DNA of 64,000 bases, taken from assembly GCF_000426345.1 (NCBI RefSeq), contig NZ_AUFE01000016.1:57001-121000 (forward strand), given 5' to 3'. How positions within the stretch are numbered: the first letter of the stretch is position 1; each line of letters opens with the position of its first letter. Shown piece by piece: positions 1-8,846 of this stretch. The notes below the pieces were generated by a model. The model ran no database searches. It was not told the origin of the DNA and saw only the letters and a program-made list of their open reading frames with translations. The translations under genes and the position numbers were made by a program. Source of the stretch: Cupriavidus phytohabitans (GTDB lineage: Bacteria > Pseudomonadota > Gammaproteobacteria > Burkholderiales > Burkholderiaceae).

Positions 1-989
1 TGATCGTGCTGGGGCTGCTGCTGGGCCTGGTTGGCACCGACGTGAACTCGGGCGCGGCGCGCTTCTCGTTCGACGTGCCGGAACTGACCGATGGCATCAG
101 CATCACCGCGCTCGCGATGGGCCTGTTCGGGTTTGCCGAGATCATCGCCAACCTGGAGCAAAGGGAGCACCGCGAGACCTTTACCGACCGCGTCACCGGC
201 CTGTTTCCGAACAAGGAAGACTTCAGGCGCATGATCCCGGCCGTGCTGCGCGGCACCGTGCTGGGCTCGTCGCTGGGCATCCTGCCGGGCGGCGGCGCGT
301 CGCTGGCATCCTTCGCCGCTTATTCGCTGGAGAAGAAGACGTCGAAGCATCCGCATGAATTCGGCAAGGGCGCGATCGAAGGCGTGGCCGGTCCGGAATC
401 GGCCAACAATGCCGCGGCGCAGACCTCGTTCATTCCGCTGCTGACGCTGGGCATTCCGCCCAATGCGGTGATGGCGCTGATGGTGGGAGCGATGACGATC
501 CACAACATCCAGCCGGGGCCGCAGGTCATGACCAGCAACCCGGCGCTGTTCTGGGGCCTGATCGCCTCGATGTGGATCGGCAACCTGATGCTGGTGGTGC
601 TGAACCTGCCGCTGATCGGCATCTGGGTCAAGCTGCTGACCGTGCCGTATCGCTTCCTGTACCCGGCCATCCTGACGTTCTGCTGCATTGGCGTCTATTC
701 GGTCAACAACACGGTCTTTGATGTCTTCGCCGCGGCCGCGTGCGGCCTGATCGGCTACATCTTCCACAAGCTGCGTTGCGAACCCGCGCCGCTGCTGCTG
801 GGCTTCGTGCTTGGGCCGATGATGGAGGAGAACTTCCGCCGTACCTTGCTGCTGTCGCGAGGGGACTTCTCGGTGTTCACCACGCGCCCGCTGTCGCTGG
901 GCTTGCTGGTGGCCGCCGCGGCGCTGGTGGCCGTGGTGGCGCTGCCGTCGATCAAGGCGAAGCGGGAGGAGGCTTTTCAGGAGGAGTAG
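1..989 (+). CDS. TctA-family tripartite tricarboxylate transporter permease, 3' part
   Basis: This is the C-terminal part of the large membrane subunit of a tripartite tricarboxylate transporter. The reading frame is open at the left edge, so the gene starts outside the window; about 329 residues are present, against roughly 500 for the family. The segment [17 protein letters not shown], followed by [20 protein letters not shown] and a glycine/proline-rich stretch ([15 protein letters not shown]), is typical of TctA. Several hydrophobic helices follow. TctA works with a small TctB subunit and a periplasmic Bug/TctC receptor to import carboxylates with a proton or sodium ion. The substrate cannot be told from sequence. 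A Bug receptor is encoded at 11332-12324, but nothing links the two. Confidence 0.93.
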   Translation, partial: IVLGLLLGLVGTDVNSGAARFSFDVPELTDGISITALAMGLFGFAEIIANLEQREHRETFTDRVTGLFPNKEDFRRMIPAVLRGTVLGSSLGILPGGGASLASFAAYSLEKKTSKHPHEFGKGAIEGVAGPESANNAAAQTSFIPLLTLGIPPNAVMALMVGAMTIHNIQPGPQVMTSNPALFWGLIASMWIGNLMLVVLNLPLIGIWVKLLTVPYRFLYPAILTFCCIGVYSVNNTVFDVFAAAACGLIGYIFHKLRCEPAPLLLGFVLGPMMEENFRRTLLLSRGDFSVFTTRPLSLGLLVAAAALVAVVALPSIKAKREEAFQEE

Positions 990-1177
990 GACAACGGTCC
1001 AGCCCTTCCTCACGCCGGCACGCGGGCATTGCGCCTCCCGTGCCGGTTTTTTTGCCAGTTAAGAAGGCTGACGCGAAGCACATTCGGCGTCCTTGGGTTT
1101 GCAGCCACGCGTTCCATATCGGCAGGCCCGGCAATTGCTGGCAGTTGGATGGCCATGTTATCGGCGTAAGGCACTCA

Positions 1178-1214
1178 ATAGATATAAACTATCTGGCCGA
1201 TAGCAAGCCCCGAT
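1178..1214 (+). promoter_or_regulatory. OxyR-type binding site upstream of katE
   Basis: Four tetranucleotides follow the classical OxyR pattern of ATAG/CTAT elements separated by seven bases: ATAG at 1178, CTAT at 1189, ATAG at 1200 and CGAT at 1211. Fifteen of sixteen specified bases match. The site ends 53 bp before the katE start codon, a usual position for OxyR activation. The match is seen directly; binding is inferred. Confidence 0.68.
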
Positions 1215-1267
1215 CGCGAAGGTTCCCATTCCTCCCGTCCTCCAACTACCAGCGCAAGGAGATCGAT

Positions 1268-3391
1268 ATGGCCGACAAACAGGCAAAGCCCATGGCAAAC
1301 AACGCTGCAGGCCAGCCGGCAGCAGGCACGCCGGCGGGCTACGGCGACGCCCGGCGCGGCACCGGCGGTGAACTGCACCAGACCGCCGGCGGCAGCCATC
1401 CGCCGCTGACCACCGCGCAAGGCATTCCCGTCCCGGACAACCAGAACTCGCTCAGGGCAAATCCGCGCGGCCCCACCTTGCTCGAAGATTTCATCCTGCG
1501 GGAAAAAATTACACACTTCGACCATGAGCGCATCCCGGAACGGATCGTCCATGCACGCGGTTCGGCCGCGCATGGCTACTTCGAGCTGACCGAGTCGCTT
1601 GCGCCTTACACCACTGCCCGGATGCTCACCGAAGTCGGGGAGAAGACGCCGGTCTTCACCCGCTTCTCCACCGTGGCCGGCGGCGCCGGTTCGGTCGACA
1701 CGCCGCGTGACGTGCGCGGCTTCGCGGTCAAGTTCTATACCAAGGAAGGCAACTGGGACCTGGTCGGGAACAACATCCCGGTGTTCTTTATCCAGGACGC
1801 AATGAAATTCCCCGACGTGGTCCACTCGGTCAAGATGGAGCCGGACCGCGGCTTCCCGCAATCTGCCAGCGCGCACGACACCTTCTGGGATTTCATCTCG
1901 CTCACGCCCGAGTCGATGCACATGGTGATGTGGATCATGTCGGACCGCACCATCCCGCGCTCGCTGCGCATGATCGAAGGCTTTGGCGTGCACAGCTTCA
2001 GGCTGCTCGATGCGCAAGGCAACTCCACCTTCGTCAAGTTCCACTGGCGGCCCAAGCTGGGGCTGCAGTCGACGGTGTGGGACGAGGCGGTCAAGATCGC
2101 CGGCGCCGATCCCGACTTCCATCGCCGCGACCTGTTCAACGCGATCCAGTCGGGCAACTTTCCGGAATGGGAGCTCGGCGTGCAGCTGTTCACCGAGGAC
2201 GACGCGGCGAAATTCCCGTTCGATCACCTGGATCCCACCAAGATCATCCCGGAAGAGACGGTGCCGCTGAAGATCATCGGCCGCATGGTGCTCGACCGCT
2301 GGCCCGACAACTTCTTTGCCGAGACCGAGCAGGTGGCGTTCTGCCCGGCCAACATCGTGCCGGGGGTGGACTTCTCCAACGACCCGCTGCTGCAGGGGCG
2401 GCTGTTCTCTTACCTCGACACGCAGTTGCTGCGGCTGGGCTCGCCGAACTTCCACCAGATCCCGGTCAACGCGCCCAAGTGCCCGTTCGCCCACCACCAG
2501 CGCGATGGCCATATGCAGATGGAGGTGCCGCGCGGACGCGTGGCCTACGATCCCAGCTCGCTCGACGACGCATCCCCGCGCGAGGCGCCCGACCTGGGCT
2601 TCCCCAGCGCGCGCGCGCCCGAGCAGGGCGACAAGGGCCGCATCCGCGCCGAGAGCTTTGCCGACCACTACAGCCAGGCGCGCATGTTCTTCCGCAGCCA
2701 GACCCGCGCAGAGCAGGCGCATATCGCCTCTGCGCTGGTGTTCGAATTGTCCAAGGTCGAGCATGTGCACGTGCGCGAGCGCATGGTGGCGCACCTGCGC
2801 AATATCGACGACGGATTGGGCCGGCGCGTCGCCGATGGCCTGGCGCTGGACCAGTTGCCCGATCCGCTGCCCGCCGCCGCACCGGTGCAGGATCTGCCGC
2901 CGTCGCCGGCACTGCAGATCATCGGCCGCATGAAAGACACGCTGGAGGGGCGCGAGGTCGGCATCCTGGTTGCCGATGGCTCCGATGGCGCCACCGTCGA
3001 GGCCATCCGGCAGGCAGCCATCGCCGCCGGCGCCACGGTCAAGATCGTCGCGCCCAGGGTTGGCGGCGCGGTGCTGGCCGACGGCACCAGGCTGGCCGCG
3101 GACGGCCAGCTTGCCGGTACCCCTTCTGTGATGTTCGATGCGGTGGCGGTGATACTGTCTGCCGACGGCGCGGCCCAGCTGGCGCAGGAAAGTGCGGCGC
3201 TGGACTTCGTTTGCTTTGCCTATGCGCACCTGAAGGCCATCGCGGCCGATGGCGGCGGCGAAGCGCTGCTGGCGCAGGCCAACCTCAAGCCCGACAACGG
3301 GGTGGTGCCGGCCAGCGATACGGCGCGCTTTATCGCGGTGGCCAAGACGCGGCAGTGGGACCGGGAGCCGTTGGTGCGGATGCTGGCGTAA
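1268..3391 (+). CDS. katE: Large-subunit monofunctional catalase (HPII type)
   Basis: Haem catalase that splits hydrogen peroxide into water and oxygen in the cytoplasm. The 707-residue product has the length of HPII-type enzymes. The start is the ATG with an AAGGAG box six bases upstream; the open frame reaches farther left, but that part does not look like catalase. Visible landmarks are the distal histidine H95 in [12 protein letters not shown], the VGNNIPVFF segment and the haem-ligand tyrosine Y382 in [12 protein letters not shown]. From about residue 560 a DJ-1/PfpI-like domain ([19 protein letters not shown]) follows, as in KatE. An OxyR-type site lies just upstream, suggesting induction by peroxide. 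A stem-loop at 3407-3444 probably ends the transcript. Confidence 0.96.
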   Translation: MADKQAKPMANNAAGQPAAGTPAGYGDARRGTGGELHQTAGGSHPPLTTAQGIPVPDNQNSLRANPRGPTLLEDFILREKITHFDHERIPERIVHARGSAAHGYFELTESLAPYTTARMLTEVGEKTPVFTRFSTVAGGAGSVDTPRDVRGFAVKFYTKEGNWDLVGNNIPVFFIQDAMKFPDVVHSVKMEPDRGFPQSASAHDTFWDFISLTPESMHMVMWIMSDRTIPRSLRMIEGFGVHSFRLLDAQGNSTFVKFHWRPKLGLQSTVWDEAVKIAGADPDFHRRDLFNAIQSGNFPEWELGVQLFTEDDAAKFPFDHLDPTKIIPEETVPLKIIGRMVLDRWPDNFFAETEQVAFCPANIVPGVDFSNDPLLQGRLFSYLDTQLLRLGSPNFHQIPVNAPKCPFAHHQRDGHMQMEVPRGRVAYDPSSLDDASPREAPDLGFPSARAPEQGDKGRIRAESFADHYSQARMFFRSQTRAEQAHIASALVFELSKVEHVHVRERMVAHLRNIDDGLGRRVADGLALDQLPDPLPAAAPVQDLPPSPALQIIGRMKDTLEGREVGILVADGSDGATVEAIRQAAIAAGATVKIVAPRVGGAVLADGTRLAADGQLAGTPSVMFDAVAVILSADGAAQLAQESAALDFVCFAYAHLKAIAADGGGEALLAQANLKPDNGVVPASDTARFIAVAKTRQWDREPLVRMLA

Positions 3392-3406
3392 CGCCGGGCG
3401 GGACTG

Positions 3407-3444
3407 CAATACAACGCCGGCCGTCGCGCGCCGGCGTTGTATTG
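3407..3444 (+). terminator. Stem-loop after katE
   Basis: A perfect 14-bp inverted repeat (CAATACAACGCCGG and its complement) surrounds a 10-base loop, 16 bp after the katE stop. There is no T-run, so it may be a factor-assisted terminator or an mRNA-protecting hairpin. The rest of the gap up to 3727 (about 280 bp) shows no gene or site I can support. Confidence 0.55.
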
Positions 3445-3727
3445 GCGCGCTGGCGATCATGGCAACGCCGCTCGGCACGTTGGAACCGTTGCCAGGACCG
3501 TGCGCTGATCGGGCCGGAGCGGCAGTCTCCGTGCCGCCCCGAAGTGCCGGATCGGTGCTTTGGCGCCTCTTGTCAGGCATTTCCTACGGACGATTCAGTG
3601 CATCCTGATGCGTATTGTTGTCCCTGACTGAAGGCGTTGGCGATGTTGCGCAACTAACCTTGAAATCAAGGACGTGCCGAATGCAGCGTGCGTTACCAGT
3701 GAGGCGTGCCTCGGAAGGAGTGACACG

Positions 3728-3943
3728 ATGCGCAGGACAGCTAATTCGCTACACGCGTTGGTAGAAAAGTGGTTGTCGCCTACCAACGCCAGCCCGGCCC
3801 GGGTCGCCTGCTTCAGGCACCTTGCGAACCATAAGGGTTGCGTCGTGTGTGTGGAGTCGACCCAAACCACGCGGCGCCTGTCCATTGCCTTCTTCCGTCA
3901 CCGCAATGGCGCGTGGTACGTGTTTCCGCCGATCACCGGCTAA
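3728..3943 (+). CDS. Small conserved-looking protein of unknown function
   Basis: A 71-residue product read from an ATG with a strong GGAAGGAG box six bases upstream, which decides the start over an upstream in-frame codon. The protein is basic and ends in an aromatic stretch (FFRHRNGAWYVFPPITG). I recall similar small proteins ending in FFRH...W.VFPP in Burkholderia and Ralstonia relatives, but no function is known to me. No signal peptide or membrane helix is visible. It stands alone between katE and the convergent DUF1329 operon and ends inside a stem-loop shared with that operon. The good ribosome site and compositional fit make it likely to be real. Confidence 0.6.
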   Translation: MRRTANSLHALVEKWLSPTNASPARVACFRHLANHKGCVVCVESTQTTRRLSIAFFRHRNGAWYVFPPITG

Positions 3944-3985
3944 CGCACCTATGCAGGCCTCTTGAGCCGGCTCAGTCAGGTGCGT
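3943..3985. terminator. Stem-loop between convergent genes
   Basis: ACGCACCT at 3943 and its complement AGGTGCGT at 3978 form an 8-bp outer stem around an inner palindrome GAGCCGGCTC. It lies exactly between the small rightward gene ending at 3943 and the leftward DUF1329 gene ending at 4006. It could stop transcription from both sides, although no T-run is present. Confidence 0.4.
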
Positions 3986-4005
3986 CAGCAATAGCAGTCT
4001 GGCAG

Positions 4006-5385
4006 TCAATGCCCCGACCCCCGGATCGAATCCGGGGAAAAATACGCTTCGCCAAACTGCGGACTGCTGTTCAGGCGTACCGGCTTCCCTTCATTGGTGA
4101 GCCGGTCCGCCAGATAGGAGCCCGCAGTGAGGTCATGGTAGAACGCCACCGCCGGGTAGTAGCGCCGCGCATCGTAGGCGTAAAGCGACGATTGCATATT
4201 GGTTCGCCATAGCTGGCCGCGGGCATCGTAGTTGTCGGCAAGGACTGCCATCCAGGTGTCTTCGTCCAGGTACAGGACACGCTTCGCATACTGATGCCGG
4301 AAGCCTTGCTTCAGTCTGGCTTCGAGTACCCAGACGCGGTGCAGTTCGTAGCGGATCAGTTCAGGGGCCGCATGGTTCGGGCCCAGCAGCTCGGCGTACT
4401 TGACGCCGGGATCGACCAGCTTGTAGTTGTGGTAGGGGATATAGATTTCCCGCTTGCCGACAATCTTCCAGTCGTAGCGTTCGCCAGAGCCATTGAACAG
4501 GCGATCGTCGTCCACCGTACGGAAGCCTCCCGGCCCCAACGGCTGGTCGAAGCCGAACTCGGGGGCCTGCCGCACGCGACGGGTACCGGGATTGTATTGC
4601 CAGGTTCTCGCCGTATCCGAGCCTTCACGATCCCAAAAGTTGTGGGAAACAATGATATTGCCGCGTTCGCGCAAGGGCAGTTCGGTTTCCACGCGAGCGA
4701 AGGTCCGGTTGACCAGCGGCGAGCCTTTCTCAAACGCGGTGCCGTTGACCGGTGACCAGATGTCATATTTCCACTTGCCCCATGCGATCTTGCCGTCGCG
4801 ATACACAACTGCCTGGTCGTAGACGGCTGACTCTTCGGCAATGGCGGAAGAGAAGCGAAGATTCCACATCAGCTCCAGCCCACTCTTGGGGACAGGAAAC
4901 GGCGCGGTAGGCGGATAGTCCTTGAGGCCGTTCGCGTCCGTCGTCAGCTGCGTTCTGGGGGCGTGGTGCTGGATCGCCTTGTAGACGCCATCGCCGTAGC
5001 GGAAGTCGCGATGGCTGGGATAGATCGCCATCTTGAATGTCGTCGGGTACAGCTTGAACATGGCGAGCTGGCCGTCGCTCAGGTGGGCACGGTACTGCTC
5101 CACGTTCTGCGCCGTGATCGTTGCGAGCGGTTGTTCCGACGCATAGGGATCAGGATAGGCGTCGCCCGGCCGGAAAGTCAGGCCCGCGGGCGCCGACTGC
5201 CATCTTCCGCTCCACGCGGGGATGCTGCCGTCCTTGTTGGCGGAACGTTCGGCGCCCATTGGCGTGAGCGGGCCGTCCAGGCGCCTGACTTCGTCAGGCG
5301 TCATCGCGGCAAAGGACGGTATGTTCAGCTGTGAGGCGGCTAGCACCGCACCGGCTATCGTGCACAGCAAGGCCTTGGTCTTCAT
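4006..5385 (-). CDS. DUF1329 exported protein
   Basis: A 459-residue exported protein of the DUF1329 family, envelope proteins related to outer-membrane lipoprotein-sorting folds. The N-terminus MKTKALLCTIAGAVLAASQL is a signal peptide cut near SFAA. Family landmarks such as MTPDEVRRL near the mature N-terminus, GDGVYKAI and the C-terminal YDARRYYPAVAFYHDL are visible. The start is chosen at 5385 because GGAGGAGAGACA precedes it; an open frame continues upstream. It is the last gene of a leftward operon with an oxidoreductase and two small alpha/beta proteins. DUF1329 proteins commonly occur with DUF1302 outer-membrane proteins in steroid or hydrophobic-compound catabolism. A DUF1302 gene exists in this window at 61993-63561, but it is not adjacent. 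Confidence 0.85.
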   Translation of the reverse strand: MKTKALLCTIAGAVLAASQLNIPSFAAMTPDEVRRLDGPLTPMGAERSANKDGSIPAWSGRWQSAPAGLTFRPGDAYPDPYASEQPLATITAQNVEQYRAHLSDGQLAMFKLYPTTFKMAIYPSHRDFRYGDGVYKAIQHHAPRTQLTTDANGLKDYPPTAPFPVPKSGLELMWNLRFSSAIAEESAVYDQAVVYRDGKIAWGKWKYDIWSPVNGTAFEKGSPLVNRTFARVETELPLRERGNIIVSHNFWDREGSDTARTWQYNPGTRRVRQAPEFGFDQPLGPGGFRTVDDDRLFNGSGERYDWKIVGKREIYIPYHNYKLVDPGVKYAELLGPNHAAPELIRYELHRVWVLEARLKQGFRHQYAKRVLYLDEDTWMAVLADNYDARGQLWRTNMQSSLYAYDARRYYPAVAFYHDLTAGSYLADRLTNEGKPVRLNSSPQFGEAYFSPDSIRGSGH

Positions 5386-5460
5386 TGTCTCTCCTCCGGT
5401 TTTCATGGTGTGATGGTCGTGCACCATCGGGCTGACAGGCTGGCGTTGCACCGCCTGCGA

Positions 5461-6447
5461 TCAGGCATTGCTCAGCTCGGCGATGCGCAGCACCAGCTTG
5501 CCTGGCGCCTTGCCCGACTGGACCAGGTCGAGCGCGCGTCCGGCCTGTTCCAGCGGCAGGCACGCGATGCGAGGCGGTCGCACGCGCTCGCTTGCGATCA
5601 GCGAAGCGATCTCGCGCAGCCGCGCGCCGCCGGGCATCTTGCTGTACGCCACGGCGGTGCGCATGCCCCGCCGCGTGGCTTCGGCGGAATCCGGGCCGTT
5701 GTCGCCATTGACTAGGGTCAGGATGGCGACAAGGATGCCGCCGGGCCTGAGCAGGTCGATGCCGTTCGGCAGGGTGCCGCAGCCAACGCAGTCCAGGACC
5801 ACGTCGACGCCAGCCGGCGCCCATGCCGCCAGGGAGCCAGCGATGTCGCTGGAACGGTAGTCAATGGCCCTGTCGCAGCCGAGCGCCATCAGTTCATCCT
5901 GGCGTGCTGTGCTGCAAGTGGCGGCAACGGAAGCGCCGGCTGCCGTTGCCAGTTGCACAGCAAACGTGCCAACCGCCCCGGCGCCACCATGCACCAGCAC
6001 CGTCTGGCCCGGCTTGAGGCCGCCTTCGTCGAAGAGTCCCGTCCAGGCCGCCAGCGCCGGTGTCGGGACGGCGGCGGCTTCGGCAAATCCCAGGTTGTCT
6101 GGTATCGGCACCACGCAATCCTGCGAGACCGCAACGTACTCGGCATAGGAACCCCATTTGCCTGCGCCAACCTCCGTTTGCGCGAACACGCGCTGGCCCG
6201 GGACGAAGTCCTTGACGCAAGCCCCCACGGCTGCCACGACGCCACTGGCATCGAAGCCGATCACGAACGGGAAGCGGTATGGCATGAAGCGACTCAGATA
6301 GCCTTCACGGCATTTCCAGTCCGCGGGGTTCACACCCGCGCAGGCTACGCGGATCAGGATTTCGCCGGCAGCGGGTTCCGGCGTCGGGACGTCCGCAAGC
6401 CTGAGTACATCCGGCCCGCCGGTGCGGTCGATGACGACAGCGCGCAT
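5461..6447 (-). CDS. Zinc-independent medium-chain alcohol dehydrogenase / quinone oxidoreductase family
   Basis: A 328-residue NAD(P)H-dependent reductase of the quinone-oxidoreductase (QOR) branch of the medium-chain dehydrogenases. The N-terminal catalytic fold begins MRAVVIDRTGGPDVLRL and includes GVNPADWKCREGY. The Rossmann fold carries VHGGAGAVGTFAVQLA, the AxGxxG-like nucleotide loop typical of QOR. No cysteine cluster for structural zinc is seen. The start at 6447 fits the family and has GGAG six bases upstream. An ATG at 6480 overlapping the stop of the upstream gene (ATGA) is an equally possible coupled start and would add 11 residues. The substrate is unknown; the neighbours suggest catabolism of a hydrophobic or cyclic compound. 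Confidence 0.88.
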   Translation of the reverse strand: MRAVVIDRTGGPDVLRLADVPTPEPAAGEILIRVACAGVNPADWKCREGYLSRFMPYRFPFVIGFDASGVVAAVGACVKDFVPGQRVFAQTEVGAGKWGSYAEYVAVSQDCVVPIPDNLGFAEAAAVPTPALAAWTGLFDEGGLKPGQTVLVHGGAGAVGTFAVQLATAAGASVAATCSTARQDELMALGCDRAIDYRSSDIAGSLAAWAPAGVDVVLDCVGCGTLPNGIDLLRPGGILVAILTLVNGDNGPDSAEATRRGMRTAVAYSKMPGGARLREIASLIASERVRPPRIACLPLEQAGRALDLVQSGKAPGKLVLRIAELSNA

Positions 6448-6476
6448 GTTCTTCTCCATCGGTTTCCCGTGTCCGT

Positions 6477-7136
6477 TCATGGCGCGTATTCCTCTCTGCG
6501 GTTGTGGTTGGCAATCAGGCTGGTTGCAAGTGGACAGAAAGCATGGGATATCGCCTGGACTGTCCATTCGGGAAACTCGGGATCGAACCATCGGTCGACG
6601 TGGCCCCAATGGAAGGGGTGCATCAGGTATTCGCCCAGGAGGTCCTCAGCGCTGGCGAACTCTTGCTGCCAGACGTGGGTCCATGTGCCGGGCGACACGA
6701 CGCGGGCGAGCCGCCAGTTGAGGATGCCGGGCATGTACTCAGGCATGCGCAGCAGATCCTGCTCAAGGCTGCGGACCTGGCAGTCGGGTGCTTCGGGCCG
6801 GACTCGAAACATCAGCGTGCGCCAGATCCCCTGGCGCAGCTGAGGTGCCCGCAGTCCGTCCGAGATCGGGCTATAGGCGACGCGGTCTACTTGTGCCACG
6901 CCCTCCAGCGCGGCAGCCAGGCCGTCGTCGTGACCGGTCGAGCCGGATGGCGCCGGGTCGAATCGCAGGTCGAGCGTGTAGTCCCCGGCCCCCCAGCTTC
7001 CCGCCAGGTTCCGGCCAATCGCAACCTGGCGCAGGCCTGGCAGGGATTCGATCCTGGCAAGCAGTGCCTGCTCCTGGGTGCTCTTCCCGGTGCAGTGGTT
7101 GGTGTGAATCCGTATCTGGGCTGTCTCAAGCCGCAT
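6477..7136 (-). CDS. Dabb (stress-responsive alpha/beta barrel) family protein
   Basis: A 219-residue protein that appears to hold two ferredoxin-like alpha/beta units, the second ending with the family-typical pattern HVWQQEFASAEDLLGEYLMH followed by HPFHWGHVDRWF. Dabb proteins include small cyclases, isomerases and stress proteins, so the role could be catalytic. The start at 7136 has CAAGGAG seven to eight bases upstream and overlaps the preceding gene by 11 bp. Its stop overlaps a possible start of the next gene. Tight packing in the operon indicates joint expression with the oxidoreductase and DUF1329 protein. The reaction is not predictable. Confidence 0.75.
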   Translation of the reverse strand: MRLETAQIRIHTNHCTGKSTQEQALLARIESLPGLRQVAIGRNLAGSWGAGDYTLDLRFDPAPSGSTGHDDGLAAALEGVAQVDRVAYSPISDGLRAPQLRQGIWRTLMFRVRPEAPDCQVRSLEQDLLRMPEYMPGILNWRLARVVSPGTWTHVWQQEFASAEDLLGEYLMHPFHWGHVDRWFDPEFPEWTVQAISHAFCPLATSLIANHNRREEYAP

Positions 7137-7470
7137 CGCAATACTCCTTGTGCCGGGACAGGCCACATGCCGCATCGGCCATTACATGGCGCCGGCGGGT
7201 ATCACACAGCGTGTTGACGATTGACCAGAAGGCGAGGGCCGGAGCATCGATGCTGGCGCGCATGGCGTAGTAGGCTGGCGCATCCGCCACCTGCCACAGC
7301 AGCCATAACGTATTGGGCGCATCTTCTATCGCCACGGGCGGAGAAACCCAGCGCTGCAGCAGCACCAGGCCCCTGGTGGCGCTGCCGGGCAGGTATTGGC
7401 TTTCCAGCTGGGTCAGCACAGTGGGCAGGTGCTCGGGCGCGAGCACGATTTCATCGAGTATGTGGATCAT
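7126..7470 (-). CDS. Unknown protein, first gene of the DUF1329 operon
   Basis: A 114-residue product (MIHILDEIVLAPEHLPTVLT at the start) that I do not recognise with certainty. The pattern of an N-terminal strand, a helix and a later LWLLWQVADAPAYYAMRA segment resembles NIPSNAP/Dabb-like ferredoxin folds. It overlaps the following Dabb gene by 11 bp, so it is co-transcribed and perhaps translationally coupled. It is the promoter-proximal gene of the leftward operon and faces the divergent AraC-type regulator across a 265-bp gap. No clear Shine-Dalgarno box precedes the ATG, and a shorter start is possible. Confidence 0.6.
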   Translation of the reverse strand: MIHILDEIVLAPEHLPTVLTQLESQYLPGSATRGLVLLQRWVSPPVAIEDAPNTLWLLWQVADAPAYYAMRASIDAPALAFWSIVNTLCDTRRRHVMADAACGLSRHKEYCDAA

Positions 7471-7735
7471 GGCTGTGTCTCGCGCGGATCAGGCAGGGTG
7501 CAGCAAGGCTGCGAGATCGACGCCGGAGATTTGCGGGCGGAATGCGCGGTCATGGGTGTCCCGTGGGTTGTCCCGTATGGGCAAGGCGTTCATGGCGTGG
7601 CAACCTCCATGGCCCGGGCCGCGCGCATCTTTTTGCGTGGGCGGAAGTGCCTGGATGATTATGTGAGGCCCGGCCGCACGGGATCCCTACCCGGATGATC
7701 AACAACCGCTACCGAAGCAATCAGGACGAGCGCCC
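7471..7735. promoter_or_regulatory. Divergent control region between the DUF1329 operon and araC-type gene
   Basis: This 265-bp gap separates two divergent transcription units, the usual place for an AraC-type regulator to act on its target operon and on itself. I found no convincing -35/-10 pair or repeat that I could name as the operator. Confidence 0.4.
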
Positions 7736-8746
7736 ATGAATGCCTCCTACATACCCGGGAATCCCGTACCAGTTCCGCATGGCATGGTGCAGCGCCTGCT
7801 AGACGAACTGAAGCGGCAGGGCGTCGAGGTGCCTCCTGCCGCCGGCGCATCCGGGCAGGCGCCGCCCGCGCAGTTCACCGCGCTCTATCGCGCCGCGATC
7901 GAGCAGCTGGAAGCCCTGGTCGCAAAAGGCAATGGCCACCCTCCAATGCGCAAGCAGGAAGTGGACTTGCTGTGCCGTTGTGTGTTGAGCAGCCGGACGC
8001 TAAGGGAGGCGATCCGCTGCGCTGCGGACTTCTGCGCGATGCTGTATCCGCGCGCCGGGGCGCTCAGCCTGGGGCAAAGCGCAGGCCAGGCGGTGTTCCG
8101 CATGGACTCACTGCGGCGCGCAAAGAGTTCTGCGGCTTGTCTGGTGGACCTGACAGGGCTCTTCTTCTACATGCTCTTGTTCGGCTGGCTGATTGGCCAG
8201 CCGGTACGTCCGACCCACGTCTACCTGGCGCATCCCAGGCGTGAGGACGCCATGCCTTTCCTTGGCTTGTTCCATGCCGTTGTGACGTCCGGCGCTCAGA
8301 CCTACGGGTTTGAATTCGATGAGGCATTGCTCGACCGGCCGGTTGTGCGCCAGGCGGCGGAACTCGATGCCTTTCTGGAAGATTTTCCTTACCGGCTGAT
8401 CGGGGCGCCAGTCGAGGTCGTATCACTGAGCCAGCAGGTGCGCGGCATCCTGCATGCGGCGCTGGTACATGGGGCGCGGCTGCCAACATTGGCTGAGTTG
8501 GCCGAACGCTTTGATGTGAGTGAACCCACGCTGCGCCGCCGCCTCGCTGCCGACGGCAGCAGTTACCGGCTACTGCGCGAGCACAACCTGCAGGAGTACG
8601 CCGAACAATGCCTGTGTACGACCAACTGGTCGATCGGCAGGATCGCGGAGCAGCTTGGCTTTGCCAGTGAGGAAGCGTTTCGCCGGGCGTTTCAGCGCTG
8701 GACCGGGCATGCGCCGACGCGGTTCAGGCGGGAAAGCAGAGGGTGA
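7736..8746 (+). CDS. AraC-family transcriptional regulator
   Basis: A 336-residue regulator with an N-terminal effector domain of the type often seen in Proteobacteria (PF12625-like) and a C-terminal AraC DNA-binding domain. The two helix-turn-helix units are visible as LAERFDVSEPTLRRRLA and IGRIAEQLGFASEEAFRRAFQRWTG, the latter followed by the usual TG-AP-FR ending. The gene is divergent from the four-gene operon at 4006-7470 and most likely activates it in response to the substrate of that pathway. The start ATG follows GACGAGCGCCC, a weak ribosome site. Confidence 0.93.
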   Translation: MNASYIPGNPVPVPHGMVQRLLDELKRQGVEVPPAAGASGQAPPAQFTALYRAAIEQLEALVAKGNGHPPMRKQEVDLLCRCVLSSRTLREAIRCAADFCAMLYPRAGALSLGQSAGQAVFRMDSLRRAKSSAACLVDLTGLFFYMLLFGWLIGQPVRPTHVYLAHPRREDAMPFLGLFHAVVTSGAQTYGFEFDEALLDRPVVRQAAELDAFLEDFPYRLIGAPVEVVSLSQQVRGILHAALVHGARLPTLAELAERFDVSEPTLRRRLAADGSSYRLLREHNLQEYAEQCLCTTNWSIGRIAEQLGFASEEAFRRAFQRWTGHAPTRFRRESRG

Positions 8747-8846
8747 GGCAAAACGCGGGCGGCAGATGCAGCGGGGGACCGGGACGGGTAGACTTGCCTG
8801 TTCCACGTCCCTTTCCACCGCCACCGCCACCGACACCGTCACCGCC

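Noticed and set aside
740..1267. Long N-terminal extension of the catalase frame
   Set aside because: It overlaps the TctA gene out of frame, has no ribosome site, and the catalase family begins at the ATG at 1268 with AAGGAG.
1175..3580. 801-codon open frame antisense to katE
   Set aside because: Mirror frame of a GC-rich gene; composition is histidine/arginine-rich shadow sequence with no recognisable domain.
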